Part shown: positions 20,049 to 30,021 of the stretch, one piece after another
How positions within the stretch are numbered: the stretch's first letter is position 1
How the letters are laid out: the number at the start of each line of letters is the position of its first letter
Assembly (NCBI RefSeq): GCF_000878195.1
Contig: NZ_JXST01000008.1
Span: forward strand, 88,716 to 152,715
Reading direction: 5' to 3'
From: Mycolicibacterium llatzerense
GTDB lineage: Bacteria > Actinomycetota > Actinomycetes > Mycobacteriales > Mycobacteriaceae
DNA: 64,000 nt
Program-made: the position numbers and the translations under genes
The notes under the pieces: generated by a model
Seen by the model: the letters and a program-made list of their open reading frames with translations, nothing else
The model's database searches: none
Told to the model about the DNA's origin: nothing

Positions 20049-21713
20049 GTGACAACAGCAAAACCTGCCAAGACCCGCGACGAAGGCCAGTGGGCGCTGG
20101 GCAATCGCGAGCCGCTGAACCCCAACGAGGTGTTCAAGCTGGAAGACGACGCCCTCAATGTGCGGCAGCGCATCATCGACGTCCACTCCAAGCAGGGCTT
20201 CGAGTCGATCAGCAAGGACGATCTCCGCGGCCGCTACCGCTGGATGGGTCTGTACACCCAGCGTGAGCAGGGTTACGACGGCACCTTCACCGGCGACGAC
20301 AACGCCGACATGCTGGAGGCCCCCTACTTCATGATGCGGGTGCGCTGCGATGGCGGCGCCCTGACCAGCGCCGCGCTGCGGACCATCGGTGAGATCTCGA
20401 CCGAGTTCGCCCGTGACAGCGCCGACATCACCGACCGCGAGAACATCCAGTACCACTGGATCCGGGTCGAGGATGTGCCGGAGATCTGGCGTCGTCTCGA
20501 ATCGGTCGGCCTGCAGACCACCGAGGCGTGCGGCGACTGCCCGCGCGTGGTGCTCGGTGGCCCGCTGTCCGGTGAGTCCCTCACCGAGGTGCTCGACCCG
20601 AGCTGGGCCGTCGACGAGATCGTGCGCCGCTACGTCGGCAACCCGGAGTTCTCGAACCTGCCGCGTAAGTACAAGACCGCCATCTCGGGTCTGCAGGACG
20701 TCGCCCACGAGATCAACGACATCGCGTTCATCGGCGTCAACCACCCCGAGCACGGCCCCGGTCTGGACGTCTGGGTCGGCGGTGGCCTGTCCACCAACCC
20801 GATGCTGGCCCAGCGCCTCGGCGCGTGGGTGCCGCTGGCCGAGGTGCCCGACGTCTGGGAAGGCATCACCAAGGTCTTCCGCGACTACGGCTACCGCCGC
20901 CTGCGGTCGAAGGCTCGGCTGAAGTTCCTGGTCAAGGACTGGGGCGTAGAGAAGTTCCGGGAAGTTCTCGAGACCGAATACCTCGGCCGCAAGCTCATCG
21001 ACGGCCCGGCGCCGGAGCAGGTCCCGCACACCATCGATCACGTCGGCGTGCAGAAGCTCAAGAACGGCCTGAACGCCGTCGGTGTCGCGGCCATCGCCGG
21101 CCGCTCCTCGGGGACCATCCTGACCAAGGTCGCCGACTTGGCCGCGGCCGCCGGTTCCGACCGGATTCGCCTGACCCCGTACCAGAAGCTGGTCATCCTC
21201 GATGTCGCGGACGACAAGGTCGAGGAACTGGTGGCCGGGCTGGAGGCGCTGGGTCTGCAGGCGCGGCCGTCGCACTGGCGCAAGAACCTGATGGCCTGCA
21301 GCGGCATCGAGTACTGCAAGCTGTCGTTCGCCGAGACCCGGGTGCGGGCCCAGTCGCTGGTGCCCGAGCTCGAGCAGCGGCTCGTCGACCTCAACGCCCA
21401 GCTGGACGTGCCGGTCACCATCAACCTCAATGGCTGCCCGAACTCGTGCGCCCGCATCCAGATCGCGGACATCGGCTTCAAGGGCCAGATGATCGACGAG
21501 GGCAACGGCCCCGAGGAGGGTTTCCAGGTGCACCTGGGCGGCAGCCTGGGCCTGGACAGCGGTTTCGGACGCAAGCTGCGCCAGCACAAGGTGCTGGCCA
21601 CCGAGCTGGGCGACTACATCGACCGTGTCGTGCGCAACTTCGTGAAACAACGCGAGGCCGGAGAGCGTTTTGCCCAGTGGGCCATTCGGGCCGACGAAGC
21701 TGACTTGAGGTGA
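20049..21713 (+). CDS. nirA: Ferredoxin-dependent sulfite reductase NirA/SirA
   Basis: Enzyme of 554 aa that reduces sulfite to sulfide using ferredoxin, siroheme and a [4Fe-4S] cluster. The four cluster/siroheme cysteines are in ACSGIEYCKLS and NGCPNSCARIQ. The Tyr and Cys that cross-link near the active site of the M. tuberculosis enzyme have counterparts in RYRWMGLYTQ and EACGDCPRV. GTG start with AAGGA upstream; a longer frame to 20010 lacks a ribosome site. It is first of nirA-cysH-chelatase, downstream of a polycysteine leader. Low cysteine should raise expression. Confidence 0.94.
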   Translation: MTTAKPAKTRDEGQWALGNREPLNPNEVFKLEDDALNVRQRIIDVHSKQGFESISKDDLRGRYRWMGLYTQREQGYDGTFTGDDNADMLEAPYFMMRVRCDGGALTSAALRTIGEISTEFARDSADITDRENIQYHWIRVEDVPEIWRRLESVGLQTTEACGDCPRVVLGGPLSGESLTEVLDPSWAVDEIVRRYVGNPEFSNLPRKYKTAISGLQDVAHEINDIAFIGVNHPEHGPGLDVWVGGGLSTNPMLAQRLGAWVPLAEVPDVWEGITKVFRDYGYRRLRSKARLKFLVKDWGVEKFREVLETEYLGRKLIDGPAPEQVPHTIDHVGVQKLKNGLNAVGVAAIAGRSSGTILTKVADLAAAAGSDRIRLTPYQKLVILDVADDKVEELVAGLEALGLQARPSHWRKNLMACSGIEYCKLSFAETRVRAQSLVPELEQRLVDLNAQLDVPVTINLNGCPNSCARIQIADIGFKGQMIDEGNGPEEGFQVHLGGSLGLDSGFGRKLRQHKVLATELGDYIDRVVRNFVKQREAGERFAQWAIRADEADLR

Positions 21714-22423
21714 CCGCTGACATGACGGACGTATCGGAAACCGACTTGAGGGAACTGGCGGAGCGCGGGGCCGCGGAACTGGCCGACGCCAGTGCCGAGG
21801 AACTGCTGCGCTGGGTCGAGGAGAATTTCTCCGGCCACTACGTCGTCGCCTCCAACATGCAGGACGCCGTACTGGTCGAGATGGCCGCGAAGGTCCATCC
21901 CGGCGTCGACGTCCTGTTCCTGGACACCGGCTACCACTTCGCCGAGACCATCGGCACCCGTGACGCGGTCGAGGCCGTCTACGGCGTGAACGTCGTGAAC
22001 GTGACCCCCGAGCAGACGGTCGCCGAGCAGGACCAGCTGGTGGGCAAGGACCTGTTCGCCAGCGACGCCGCCCGCTGCTGCAGCCTGCGTAAGGTGCAGC
22101 CGCTGTCCAAGGCCCTCAAGGGCTACACGGCGTGGGTGACGGGCATCCGCCGGGTCGAGGCGCCGACGCGCGCCAACGCGCCGCTGATCAGTTTCGACGA
22201 GGCGTTCGGTCTGGTGAAGATCAACCCGATCGCCGCGTGGAGCGACGAGCAGATGCAGGAATACATCGAAGCCAACGGCATCCTGGTGAATCCGCTTGTG
22301 GACGAAGGCTATCCGTCCATCGGCTGCGCACCGTGCACCCAGAAGCCGGTCGAGGGTGCTGATCCTCGCAGCGGTCGCTGGGCCGGTCTGGCCAAGACCG
22401 AATGCGGTCTGCACGCATCCTGA
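21710..22423 (+). CDS. cysH: Adenylylsulfate (APS) reductase CysH
   Basis: Enzyme of 237 aa that reduces APS to sulfite with thioredoxin. The Cys pairs that hold the [4Fe-4S] cluster of APS-type reductases are present (CCSLRK and CAPCTQ), so it uses APS rather than PAPS. The catalytic Cys is in TECGLH at the C-terminus. LDTGYHFAET is the usual nucleotide-binding segment. The GTG overlaps the nirA stop by 4 nt; an ATG at 21722 is an alternative. It supplies the sulfite used by NirA. Confidence 0.94.
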   Translation: MTADMTDVSETDLRELAERGAAELADASAEELLRWVEENFSGHYVVASNMQDAVLVEMAAKVHPGVDVLFLDTGYHFAETIGTRDAVEAVYGVNVVNVTPEQTVAEQDQLVGKDLFASDAARCCSLRKVQPLSKALKGYTAWVTGIRRVEAPTRANAPLISFDEAFGLVKINPIAAWSDEQMQEYIEANGILVNPLVDEGYPSIGCAPCTQKPVEGADPRSGRWAGLAKTECGLHAS

Positions 22424-22431
22424 GGCGGCCC

Positions 22432-23133
22432 GTGCAACTGATCCTCACCGCGCACGGCAGTGCCGATCCGCGGTCCGCGGCGAACGCCCGCGAGGTGGCC
22501 CGTACAGTGGCCGCCTTGCGGCGCGACGTCGACGTCAAAGTGGCGTTCTGCGAACAGAATTCGCCGAATCTGCGGGAGGCACTGGCCGACTCCCCCGCCG
22601 GCGGTGTCGTGGTGCCGCTGCTGTTGGCCGACGCGTACCACGCCCGCATCGACATTCCCGAGATGATCGCCGGCGCCAATCCGGCGGTCCTGCAGGCCGG
22701 CGTACTCGGCGAGGACGACCGGCTGATTCACGTGCTGAGCCAACGACTCACCCACTGCGGGGTGTCCCGGCTGGACTCCAGCGTCGGTGTCCTGGTGACG
22801 GCCGTCGGGTCGTCGTCGGCCGCCGCCAATGCACGTACCGCCGCGGTGGCCACCGGCCTGGTTGCGGGCACCCACTGGCAGGCCACGACGGCGTTCGCCA
22901 CCGGCCCGCAGGCCAACCTGGCCGAGGCCACCGAGCTGATGCTGGCCCAGGGTGCGACGCGTCTGGTCATCGCGCCCTGGTTCCTGGCCCACGGCACCAT
23001 CACCGACCGGGTCGCCGAATTCGCCGCAGCGCACCGGATTCCGATGGCGCAGCCGCTGGGCTCGCACCGGCTCGTCGCCGAAACCGTGCTGGACCGGTTC
23101 GACGACGTCGCGGCCGCTCGCCGCGCCGCGTAA
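22432..23133 (+). CDS. Sirohydrochlorin ferrochelatase-like protein (CbiX/SirB type)
   Basis: Protein of 233 aa with the N-terminal LTAHGSADPRS and a second half with APWFLAHGTITDRV, the two His-containing lobes of CbiX/SirB chelatases, which insert metal into sirohydrochlorin to make siroheme. NirA needs siroheme, which explains the operon position; the same gene follows cysH in M. tuberculosis (Rv2393). GTG start with GAGG 6 nt before it, lying over the cysH stop. Whether the metal is iron or cobalt cannot be told from sequence; iron is inferred from context. Confidence 0.85.
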   Translation: MQLILTAHGSADPRSAANAREVARTVAALRRDVDVKVAFCEQNSPNLREALADSPAGGVVVPLLLADAYHARIDIPEMIAGANPAVLQAGVLGEDDRLIHVLSQRLTHCGVSRLDSSVGVLVTAVGSSSAAANARTAAVATGLVAGTHWQATTAFATGPQANLAEATELMLAQGATRLVIAPWFLAHGTITDRVAEFAAAHRIPMAQPLGSHRLVAETVLDRFDDVAAARRAA

Positions 23134-23252
23134 CCCAAGGCATCTGGATCCCGGCAAGACCAGGACTGTCTGCGTATGGATTGCGTATAGATCGTGGCAC
23201 CGGATCGATGACGCCCGTTGACTCGGCCTCATGCGAATATCTGGGACCGCTG

Positions 23253-23363
23253 ATGTCTGACCTGCTGCAACTGCTGTCGATGCTGGCGCTGCCGGCATCG
23301 GTCCTGCTGCTGTGCCGACGCGCCAACCGCCGCAACCCGCAGGCGCCCGCGATTCGAACCTGA
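23253..23363 (+). CDS. Possible 36-aa single-span membrane peptide
   Basis: Short ORF reading MSDLLQLLSMLALPASVLLL and then a basic tail (CRRANRRNPQ), a plausible one-helix peptide. It ends 71 nt before kup. A weak GGGA lies upstream, and an in-frame ATG at 23208 would add 15 residues. Similar micro-proteins accompany some potassium transporters (KdpF), but that link is only a guess. No homologue is recognised. Confidence 0.3.
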   Translation: MSDLLQLLSMLALPASVLLLCRRANRRNPQAPAIRT

Positions 23364-23434
23364 GCACGCACCCCGCCGCCGTCGCCTACGATCCGGACCG
23401 TCGAGCAACGATCCGGACGAAGGAGACACCACGC

Positions 23435-25351
23435 GTGGGTACACACCCCGACACCAGTCGGAAAGGGTTGGGCGCCGGCCTGGCCGTCAGCGCGCTGGGC
23501 GTCGTCTTCGGTGACATCGGCACGAGCCCGATCTACACGATGCAGACGGTGTTCGACCCGGGCGACCCGCATCCCGTGCCGATCAGTCGAGACCACATCT
23601 ACGGCGTGGTCTCGGTGATCTTCTGGTCGGTGATGCTGATCGTCACCATCACCTACGTCAGCCTGGTGATGCGCGCCAACAACGACGGCGAGGGCGGCGT
23701 CATGGCGCTGATCACCCTGGTGAAGCGGTCGTCGGACAAGCTCGGCAAGCGCACCGCGGGCATTCTGGCCAGCCTTGGAATCCTCGGCGCCGCACTGTTT
23801 TTCGGTGACTCGATGATCACCCCGGCGATCTCGGTCTTATCCGCCGTCGAGGGCGCGAAAACCATCGACCCCGGTCTCGCCGACTGGGTCGTGCCCATCA
23901 CCGCCGTCATCATCGCCGTGTTGTTCAGCGTGCAGCGGCACGGCACCGCGGCCGTCGGCCGGCTTTTCGGCCCCGTGATGATCCTGTGGTTCGGCGCGAT
24001 CGGCGCCTGCGGCGTCATGGGCATCAGCAGAGAGCCCGAAATCCTGCGCGCGCTGAACCCGATGTACGCACTTGGCTTCATGGCCGGGCACTTCCACATC
24101 GCGTTCTTCGCCCTCGCCGCCATCGTGCTGTCTGTGACCGGCGCCGAGGCCCTCTATGCCGACATGGGCCATTTCGGCCGTAAGCCGATCACGCTGGCCT
24201 GGCTGCTGCTGGTGTTTCCGGCCTGCACGCTGAGCTACTTCGGTCAGGGCGCGCTGCTGCTGCAGAATCCGTCGGTCCACGACGCCCCGTTCTTCCTGCT
24301 GACGCCCGACTGGGGCCGGCTGCCGATGGTGCTGCTGGCGACGGCAGCCACCGTGATCGCATCGCAGGCGGTGATCACGGGAGCCTTCTCCGTCGCCGCC
24401 CAGGCCGCGCACCTCGGATACCTGCCGCGGCTGCGGATCCTGCATACGTCGGCGTCGACCATGGGCCAGATCTACGTGCCCTGGATCAACACCATTCTGA
24501 TGGTCGCGGTGCTGACCCTGGTGTTCGCCTTCCGCAGCTCGGCAGCGCTGGCCTACGCGTTCGGTATGGCCGTCACGGGGACCATCACCATCACCACCAT
24601 CTTGTTTCTGGCGGTCGCCCGTGCCCGATGGAACTGGCCGCTGTGGCAGGTGATCGGCCTCGGCGCCACCCTCCTCACCGTGGATCTGCTGTTCCTGGCC
24701 GCGAACATGACGAAGCTGGTGCACGGCGCCTGGCTGCCGCTGCTGATCGGCCTGGCGACGTTCACCGTGATGACGACCTGGCAGGCGGGACGCAAGGTGG
24801 TTACCCGCGCCCGCGATCAGGTCGAAGGGCCGCTGCGCCCGTTCGTCGACGAGATCGTCTCCAGCGAGCCGCCGCTGACCCGGGTCCCGGGCACTGCGGT
24901 GTTCCTCAACCGCGGCGTCGAGACCGCGCCGCTGGCCATGCGCGCCAACGTCAAGTACAACCGGATGCTGCACGAGCACGTCGTGGTGCTGTCTCTGACG
25001 ACGACGACGGTGCCGCGCATCGCCGACGCCGACCGATTGTCGGTCGACGATCTGGGCTACAGCGACGACGGCATCATCCACGTCACCGCCACCTACGGCT
25101 ACATGGACCGGCCCAACGTGCCGGCCGCCCTGGCGCTCGTCGATTCTGCCCACACAGAGGGGCCGCTGGACCTCTCCGGCGCCACTTACTTCCTGTCGAA
25201 GGTCGACCTGGTGATGGGCAAGGAGCCGTCGATGGCCCCGTGGCGGACAAGGCTTTTCATCGGTACGTCGTACATCACGTCCGACGCCGCGGCCTATTTC
25301 CAGCTGCCGCCCGACCGCACTGTGATCCTGGGCTCGCGCATCGAGGTATGA
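23435..25351 (+). CDS. kup: Low-affinity potassium transporter Kup
   Basis: Membrane protein of 638 aa that takes up K+ with protons. It has the Kup opening GVVFGDIGTSPIYTMQTVF, about 12 transmembrane helices, FFGDSMITPAISVLSAVEG in helix 3-4, and a cytosolic C-terminal domain ending YFQLPPDRTVILGSRIEV, characteristic of the family. GTG start with AAGGAG 9 nt before. The leader carries GATCCGGAC twice. Potassium uptake has no obvious tie to the sulfur genes on both sides. Confidence 0.93.
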   Translation: MGTHPDTSRKGLGAGLAVSALGVVFGDIGTSPIYTMQTVFDPGDPHPVPISRDHIYGVVSVIFWSVMLIVTITYVSLVMRANNDGEGGVMALITLVKRSSDKLGKRTAGILASLGILGAALFFGDSMITPAISVLSAVEGAKTIDPGLADWVVPITAVIIAVLFSVQRHGTAAVGRLFGPVMILWFGAIGACGVMGISREPEILRALNPMYALGFMAGHFHIAFFALAAIVLSVTGAEALYADMGHFGRKPITLAWLLLVFPACTLSYFGQGALLLQNPSVHDAPFFLLTPDWGRLPMVLLATAATVIASQAVITGAFSVAAQAAHLGYLPRLRILHTSASTMGQIYVPWINTILMVAVLTLVFAFRSSAALAYAFGMAVTGTITITTILFLAVARARWNWPLWQVIGLGATLLTVDLLFLAANMTKLVHGAWLPLLIGLATFTVMTTWQAGRKVVTRARDQVEGPLRPFVDEIVSSEPPLTRVPGTAVFLNRGVETAPLAMRANVKYNRMLHEHVVVLSLTTTTVPRIADADRLSVDDLGYSDDGIIHVTATYGYMDRPNVPAALALVDSAHTEGPLDLSGATYFLSKVDLVMGKEPSMAPWRTRLFIGTSYITSDAAAYFQLPPDRTVILGSRIEV

Positions 25352-25412
25352 AATACCCACCCGTGGGGCAGGCGTTGTCCCAAGCAGATAGATTTTGTGA
25401 TGATCGAAACCC

Positions 25413-25451
25413 TTGACGGAGCACCTGCGATTCAGCAGATTCGGCAGGTGC
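25413..25451 (+). promoter_or_regulatory. Putative cysK promoter with overlapping operator-like inverted repeat
   Basis: TTGACG (25413-25418), a 17-nt spacer and CAGATT (25436-25441) make a good SigA-type promoter reading toward cysK. GCACCTGC (25421-25428) and GCAGGTGC (25444-25451) are perfect inverted repeats flanking the -10, where a dimeric regulator could bind. The untranslated leader to the cysK ATG would be about 120 nt. The remaining 25352-25571 sequence shows no gene. Confidence 0.5.
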
Positions 25452-25571
25452 ACTTCGCGGCGTGACGGTCGTGCGTGGCACCACGGTGCCGCGTGGGCAC
25501 CCACAATTTCACCAGCAGGTCCGCTGCGAGCCCACCCACGCGGTGAGCTTGCGTATGACGAGAGGTTGTCG

Positions 25572-26507
25572 ATGGGCAAGATCTACGCCAATGTCACCGA
25601 ATTGGTCGGGCGCACCCCACTGGTCCGGCTCAACCGGTTGACCGAGGGCGCTGATGCTCAGGTCGTCGCAAAGCTCGAGTTCTACAACCCCGCCAACAGC
25701 GTGAAGGACCGCATCGGCGTGGCGATCGTCGACGCCGCGGAGCAGTCCGGTGAGCTCAAGCCCGGTGGCACCATCGTGGAGGCCACGAGCGGCAACACCG
25801 GCATCGCCCTGGCCCTCGTCGGCGCCGCCCGCGGCTACAAGGTCATCCTGACCATGCCGGAGACCATGTCCCTCGAACGACGAGTGATGTTGCGCGCGTA
25901 CGGCGCCGAGATCGTGCTGACCCCCGGCGCCGAGGGCATGGCAGGCGCCGTGGCGCGGGCCAAGCAGATTCTCGCCGAGACCCCGAACTCCGTCGCGGCC
26001 GATCAGTTCGCCAACCCGGCCAACCCCGCCATCCACGAAAAGACCACGGCCGAAGAAGTCTGGGCCGACACCGACGGTGAGGTCGACATCTTCGTCGCCG
26101 GCATCGGCACCGGTGGCACCCTCACGGGCGTCGGACACGTCCTCAAGGCCCGCAAGCCGGAGGTGAAGATCGTCGGCGTCGAACCGGTCGACTCCCCCAT
26201 CCTCACCGGCGGCCAGGCCGGACCGCACAAGATTCAGGGCCTCGGCGCGAACTTCGTCCCCGAGGTGCTGGACCGCGCCGTCTACGACGAGATCATCGAC
26301 GTCGCATTCCCGGACGCCATCGAGGTGGCGCGCGCGCTGGGCACCGATGAGGGCATCCTGGGCGGCATCTCGGCAGGCGCCAACGTGTGGGCGGCGCTGC
26401 AGCTGGCCAAGCGCCCCGAGAACGCCGGCAAGCTCATCGTGGTGATCGTCCCCGACTTCGGCGAGCGGTACGTCTCCACGGCGCTGTACGAGCACATCCG
26501 GGACTGA
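25572..26507 (+). CDS. cysK: Cysteine synthase (O-acetylserine sulfhydrylase) CysK
   Basis: PLP enzyme of 311 aa that makes cysteine from O-acetylserine and sulfide. The PLP lysine is in [11 protein letters not shown], the substrate-binding loop is [12 protein letters not shown], and the PLP phosphate loop is [10 protein letters not shown]. The length matches M. tuberculosis CysK1. The start at [11 protein letters not shown] is set by family alignment, with AGAGG before it; the longer frame would add 53 poor residues. It lies 34 nt upstream of cysE, whose product is its usual partner in the cysteine synthase complex. Confidence 0.95.
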   Translation: MGKIYANVTELVGRTPLVRLNRLTEGADAQVVAKLEFYNPANSVKDRIGVAIVDAAEQSGELKPGGTIVEATSGNTGIALALVGAARGYKVILTMPETMSLERRVMLRAYGAEIVLTPGAEGMAGAVARAKQILAETPNSVAADQFANPANPAIHEKTTAEEVWADTDGEVDIFVAGIGTGGTLTGVGHVLKARKPEVKIVGVEPVDSPILTGGQAGPHKIQGLGANFVPEVLDRAVYDEIIDVAFPDAIEVARALGTDEGILGGISAGANVWAALQLAKRPENAGKLIVVIVPDFGERYVSTALYEHIRD

Positions 26508-26541
26508 CCGGGGCGAGCGAAGCGACGGGAATTAGATAGGG

Positions 26542-27126
26542 ATGACGCTGCTCTCTCGGCTCCGCGAGGACCTGGACAACGCACGCAGCCACGACCCCGC
26601 AGGGCGCGGTGACCTTGAGAACGCCCTGGTGTACTCCGGCCTGCATGCCATCTGGTCGCACCGCCTGGCCCACCAGTTGTGGGCCAGGCCGGCCTGGCGC
26701 GGGCCTGCGCGCCTGCTGGCTCAGGCGACGCGGTTCTTCACGGGTATCGAGATTCACCCGGGCGCGACCATCGGGCGGCGGTTCTTCATCGACCACGGCA
26801 TGGGCGTGGTGATCGGCGAGACCACCGAAATCGGCGACGACGTCATGCTCTACCACGGCGTCACGCTGGGCGGCCGCAGCCTCAACAAGGGCAAGCGCCA
26901 CCCCACCATCGGCAACCGGGTGACCGTCGGCGCCGGCGCCAAGGTGCTCGGCCCCATCCTTGTCGGCGACGACTCGGCCATCGGCGCGAATGCCGTTGTC
27001 ACACACGATGTTCCGGCGGACTCCATCGCGACCGGCATTCCGGCGATCGTGCGTCCACGCACCGAGAAGCAGCGCGAGCCCGCCGTCGACCCGACGACCT
27101 ACATCGACCCCGCGATGTACATCTGA
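26542..27126 (+). CDS. cysE: Serine O-acetyltransferase CysE
   Basis: Left-handed beta-helix acetyltransferase of 194 aa that makes O-acetylserine for CysK. Hexapeptide repeats include [43 protein letters not shown] and [11 protein letters not shown]. The catalytic His is in [12 protein letters not shown]. The C-terminus ends [10 protein letters not shown]; the terminal Ile is the residue CysE normally inserts in the CysK active site. The protein is short at the N-terminus compared with enterobacterial CysE. It is co-transcribed with cysK. Confidence 0.94.
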   Translation: MTLLSRLREDLDNARSHDPAGRGDLENALVYSGLHAIWSHRLAHQLWARPAWRGPARLLAQATRFFTGIEIHPGATIGRRFFIDHGMGVVIGETTEIGDDVMLYHGVTLGGRSLNKGKRHPTIGNRVTVGAGAKVLGPILVGDDSAIGANAVVTHDVPADSIATGIPAIVRPRTEKQREPAVDPTTYIDPAMYI

Positions 27127-27141
27127 CGCCCTTCGCACGGC

Positions 27142-27181
27142 CGAGTGGCGTTGACCCTGTAGTCAGGGTCAACGCCACTCG
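27142..27181. terminator. Perfect 18-bp-arm palindrome between cysE and cysA
   Basis: CGAGTGGCGTTGACCCTG (27142-27159), loop TAGT, then its exact complement (27164-27181). A second imperfect hairpin built on the same CCCTG/CAGGG core follows at 27188-27215. It lies between convergent genes and probably ends both transcripts. Confidence 0.75.
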
Positions 27182-27243
27182 CACTCTTGCGCCCTGATTA
27201 CAGGGTCAACGCAAAAGCACCGCGACCGTGCAAGCCCTGGGGA

Positions 27244-28305
27244 TCACGCCCGAGCGAGGACCGCCTCGACTTCTTGCGTCTGTCCCGCGATCGGGGGGAT
27301 GCGGGTAGCGCGGACGTACACGGTGTCGCCCTCGAGGAGCCGCAGCGCTTCGGCGTCGCCGCGGGTGATCTGCGCGGTGAACGGCGTGTGGTCCGCCGCG
27401 GTCGTCAGCTCGACGCGAACCTCGAAGCCGAGCACGACAACGCGGTCGACCTTGGCCCGGAGCACGCCGGTGGCCGCCACATCGCCGTCGGCCAGCGAAA
27501 TGGCCATGTCGGGGTTCCGGCCCACGCGGATGTCGTGCGGACGCACCAACGTGCCGTTGAGCGTCGACACCGCACCGAGGAACGACATGACGAACGGGTT
27601 GGCCGGGCTGTCGTAGACCTCGGTCGGCGAACCGACCTGCTCGATGCGGCCCCTGTTCAGCACGGCGATCCGGTCGGCGACGTCGAGCGCCTCGGCCTGA
27701 TCGTGGGTGACCAGCACGGTGGTCACGTGCACCTCGTCATGCAGACGGCGCAGCCAGGTGCGCAGGTCGTCGCGCACCTTCGCGTCGAGGGCGCCGAAGG
27801 GCTCGTCGAGCAGCAGCACCTGGGGGTCGACCGCCAGGGCCCGAGCCAACGCCATGCGCTGACGCTGACCACCGGAGAGCTGGCTCGGGTAGCGCGTCTG
27901 GAAACCGCTCAGACCCACCACCTCCAGCAGGCTGTCGACCTTCTCCTTGATTTCCGCCTTGGGCTTCTTGCGGATCTTCAAACCGAACGCGACGTTCTCG
28001 CGGACGGTGAGGTGCTTGAACGCCGCGTAGTGCTGGAAGACGAACCCGATGCCGCGCCGCTGCGGCGGCACGCCGGTGACGTCGTTGCCCTTGATGGTGA
28101 TGGTGCCGGTGTCCGGGGTGTCGAGCCCGGCGATGGCCCGCAACAGCGTGGACTTGCCCGACCCACTGGGGCCGAGCAGCGCGGTGAGCGATCCCTCGGG
28201 CACGTCGAAGTCGACGTTGTCGAGGGCCGCGAAGTCGCCGTAGCGCTTGTTGGCACCGCGCACCGTGATGGCGGGAGGGCTGCCCTGCTTCTGCTCGTCA
28301 CTCAT
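27244..28305 (-). CDS. cysA: Sulfate ABC transporter ATPase CysA
   Basis: ATP-binding subunit of 353 aa of the sulfate/thiosulfate importer. Walker [13 protein letters not shown]-loop [11 protein letters not shown], signature LSGGQRQRM, Walker [12 protein letters not shown] and H-loop [10 protein letters not shown] are present. A C-terminal TOBE-like domain starts around residue 240. It is last in subI-cysT-cysW-cysA, with 22 nt between cysW and it. Named CysA1 in M. tuberculosis. Confidence 0.94.
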   Translation of the reverse strand: MSDEQKQGSPPAITVRGANKRYGDFAALDNVDFDVPEGSLTALLGPSGSGKSTLLRAIAGLDTPDTGTITIKGNDVTGVPPQRRGIGFVFQHYAAFKHLTVRENVAFGLKIRKKPKAEIKEKVDSLLEVVGLSGFQTRYPSQLSGGQRQRMALARALAVDPQVLLLDEPFGALDAKVRDDLRTWLRRLHDEVHVTTVLVTHDQAEALDVADRIAVLNRGRIEQVGSPTEVYDSPANPFVMSFLGAVSTLNGTLVRPHDIRVGRNPDMAISLADGDVAATGVLRAKVDRVVVLGFEVRVELTTAADHTPFTAQITRGDAEALRLLEGDTVYVRATRIPPIAGQTQEVEAVLARA

Positions 28306-28327
28306 GATCGGTTCTTCCTATCGAAAG

Positions 28328-29140
28328 CTATTGTGCCGCCCGGACACGCCGGGCGTCGAGGATTACCTGCACGATCAGCACGATCACCGCGACTGCCATC
28401 AGCAGTGTCGACATGGCGTACGCGCCGTATTCGGCGCCGCGGCTGTACCGGTCGGACACCAGCAGGGTGAGGGTCTGGGATGTGCCGGGCAGGTTGGAGG
28501 ACACCATGATGACGGCGCCGTACTCCCCGAGCGTGCGGGCGACGGTCAGCACGATGCCGTACGTCAGGCCCCAGCGGATGGACGGCAGCGTGATCCGCCA
28601 GAACGTCTGCCACCACTGCGCACCGAGGGTGGAGGCCGCCTCTTCCTGGTCGGTGCCCAGCTCATGCAGCACCGGTTCGACCTCGCGGATCACGAACGGC
28701 ACCGTCACGAAGATGCTCGCCAGCACGATGCCGGGGAAGCCGAAGATGATCTTGAGACCCCAGCTGTTCTCGACGAAGCCGAGCAGTCCGGCCGACCCCC
28801 ACAACAGGATCAAGGCCACACCGACGACGACGGGCGACACCGCGAACGGCAGGTCGATCACGGCCTGCAGCACGCTCTTGCCGCGGAACCGGTTGCGGGC
28901 CAACACCAATGCGGTCGGCACCCCGAACAGCACGTTGAGCGGCACCACGATGGCGACGACCAGCAGCGACAGTTGCAGCGCGGAAACGGCTGCCGGCGTG
29001 GTGATCTGGGTGAAGAACTCACCCAGGCCGGGCTGGAACGTCCGCCACAGGATCAGGCCGACGGGCACAATGACGAGCACCGTGATGTAAGCCAGCGCCA
29101 GGTAGCGGGCGAGGTAGCGCACCACCGGAGAGAGTGTCAT
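28328..29140 (-). CDS. cysW: Sulfate ABC transporter permease CysW
   Basis: Inner-membrane permease of 270 aa with about six helices and the EAA loop EEAASTLGAQWWQTFWRITLP, which docks on CysA. The ATG overlaps the cysT stop as ATGA. It pairs with CysT to form the channel for sulfate. Confidence 0.93.
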   Translation of the reverse strand: MTLSPVVRYLARYLALAYITVLVIVPVGLILWRTFQPGLGEFFTQITTPAAVSALQLSLLVVAIVVPLNVLFGVPTALVLARNRFRGKSVLQAVIDLPFAVSPVVVGVALILLWGSAGLLGFVENSWGLKIIFGFPGIVLASIFVTVPFVIREVEPVLHELGTDQEEAASTLGAQWWQTFWRITLPSIRWGLTYGIVLTVARTLGEYGAVIMVSSNLPGTSQTLTLLVSDRYSRGAEYGAYAMSTLLMAVAVIVLIVQVILDARRVRAAQ

Positions 29141-30021
29141 GCGGCCAGCTCCTCACGCTTGGCTGCCCGCGATCCGATGACCCGCAACACGAACAGCACC
29201 ACGAACGAAATCACCAGCAGCACAATCGAGATCGCGGCCGCACCGGTGCGGTCGTCGTTCTCGATCAGGGTGCGGATCCACTGCGACGACACCTCGGTCT
29301 CACCGGGTACCGCGCCGCCGATCAGCACCACCGAGCCGAATTCGCCGATCGCGCGGGAGAAGGCCAGGCCGGCCCCCGACAGCAGCGACGGCAGCAGCGC
29401 CGGCAGGACCACCTTGGTGAAGATCACGAAGTTGTTGGCGCCGAGCGATGCGGCCGCCTCTTCGGTCTCCCGGTCCAGTTCGAGCAGCACCGGCTGCACC
29501 GACCGCACCACGAACGGCAGCGTGACGAACAGCAGCGCCACCCCGATGCCCCACTTCGTGTGCTGCAGATGCAAGTTGACCGGGCTGGCCGGACCGTAGA
29601 GCGCCAGCATCACGAGGCTGGCCACGATGGTCGGCAGCGCGAACGGCAGGTCGATGACCGCGTCCACCAACCGCTTGCCGACGAAGTCGTCCCGGGTCAG
29701 CACCCACGCCACCAACAGGCCGAAGACCAGGTTGATGAGCGCGACGGCCGCCGAGACCTCGAGCGTCACCCGAAACGATGCCACGGCCGAGTTCGACGTG
29801 ACCGCGGTCCAGAAGTAACCCCAACCGCCGCGGGCCGACTGCACCAGGATCGCGGCCAGCGGCAGCAGCACGATGACGGACAGCCAGATGCTCGCCGCTC
29901 CGACCCGCAACGAAGTGGTGCCGAACGCGTTCCTCACGCCGGGACCCGGCCCGGCCGAACCACCATTGCTGGTGGACTCGGGCCGGGCCGGGACGCCGTC
30001 GAACGTGGTGGTGGGTGTCAT
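29137..30021 (-). CDS. cysT: Sulfate ABC transporter permease CysT
   Basis: Permease of 294 aa with a longer polar N-terminus (MTPTTTFDGVPARPES), about six helices and the EAA loop EEAAASLGANNFVIFTKVVLP. The start is set at the ATG overlapping the subI stop (ATGA); an upstream start would extend into subI. Heterodimer partner of CysW. Confidence 0.93.
   Translation of the reverse strand: MTPTTTFDGVPARPESTSNGGSAGPGPGVRNAFGTTSLRVGAASIWLSVIVLLPLAAILVQSARGGWGYFWTAVTSNSAVASFRVTLEVSAAVALINLVFGLLVAWVLTRDDFVGKRLVDAVIDLPFALPTIVASLVMLALYGPASPVNLHLQHTKWGIGVALLFVTLPFVVRSVQPVLLELDRETEEAAASLGANNFVIFTKVVLPALLPSLLSGAGLAFSRAIGEFGSVVLIGGAVPGETEVSSQWIRTLIENDDRTGAAAISIVLLVISFVVLFVLRVIGSRAAKREELAA

Noticed and set aside
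26508..26541. Transposon or IS remnant around the cysK-cysE junction
   Set aside because: The GCGAGCGAAGCGACGGGA string recurs between genes in mycobacteria in my recollection, but there are no inverted repeats or transposase fragments. No insertion sequence or CRISPR-like array was found anywhere in the window.
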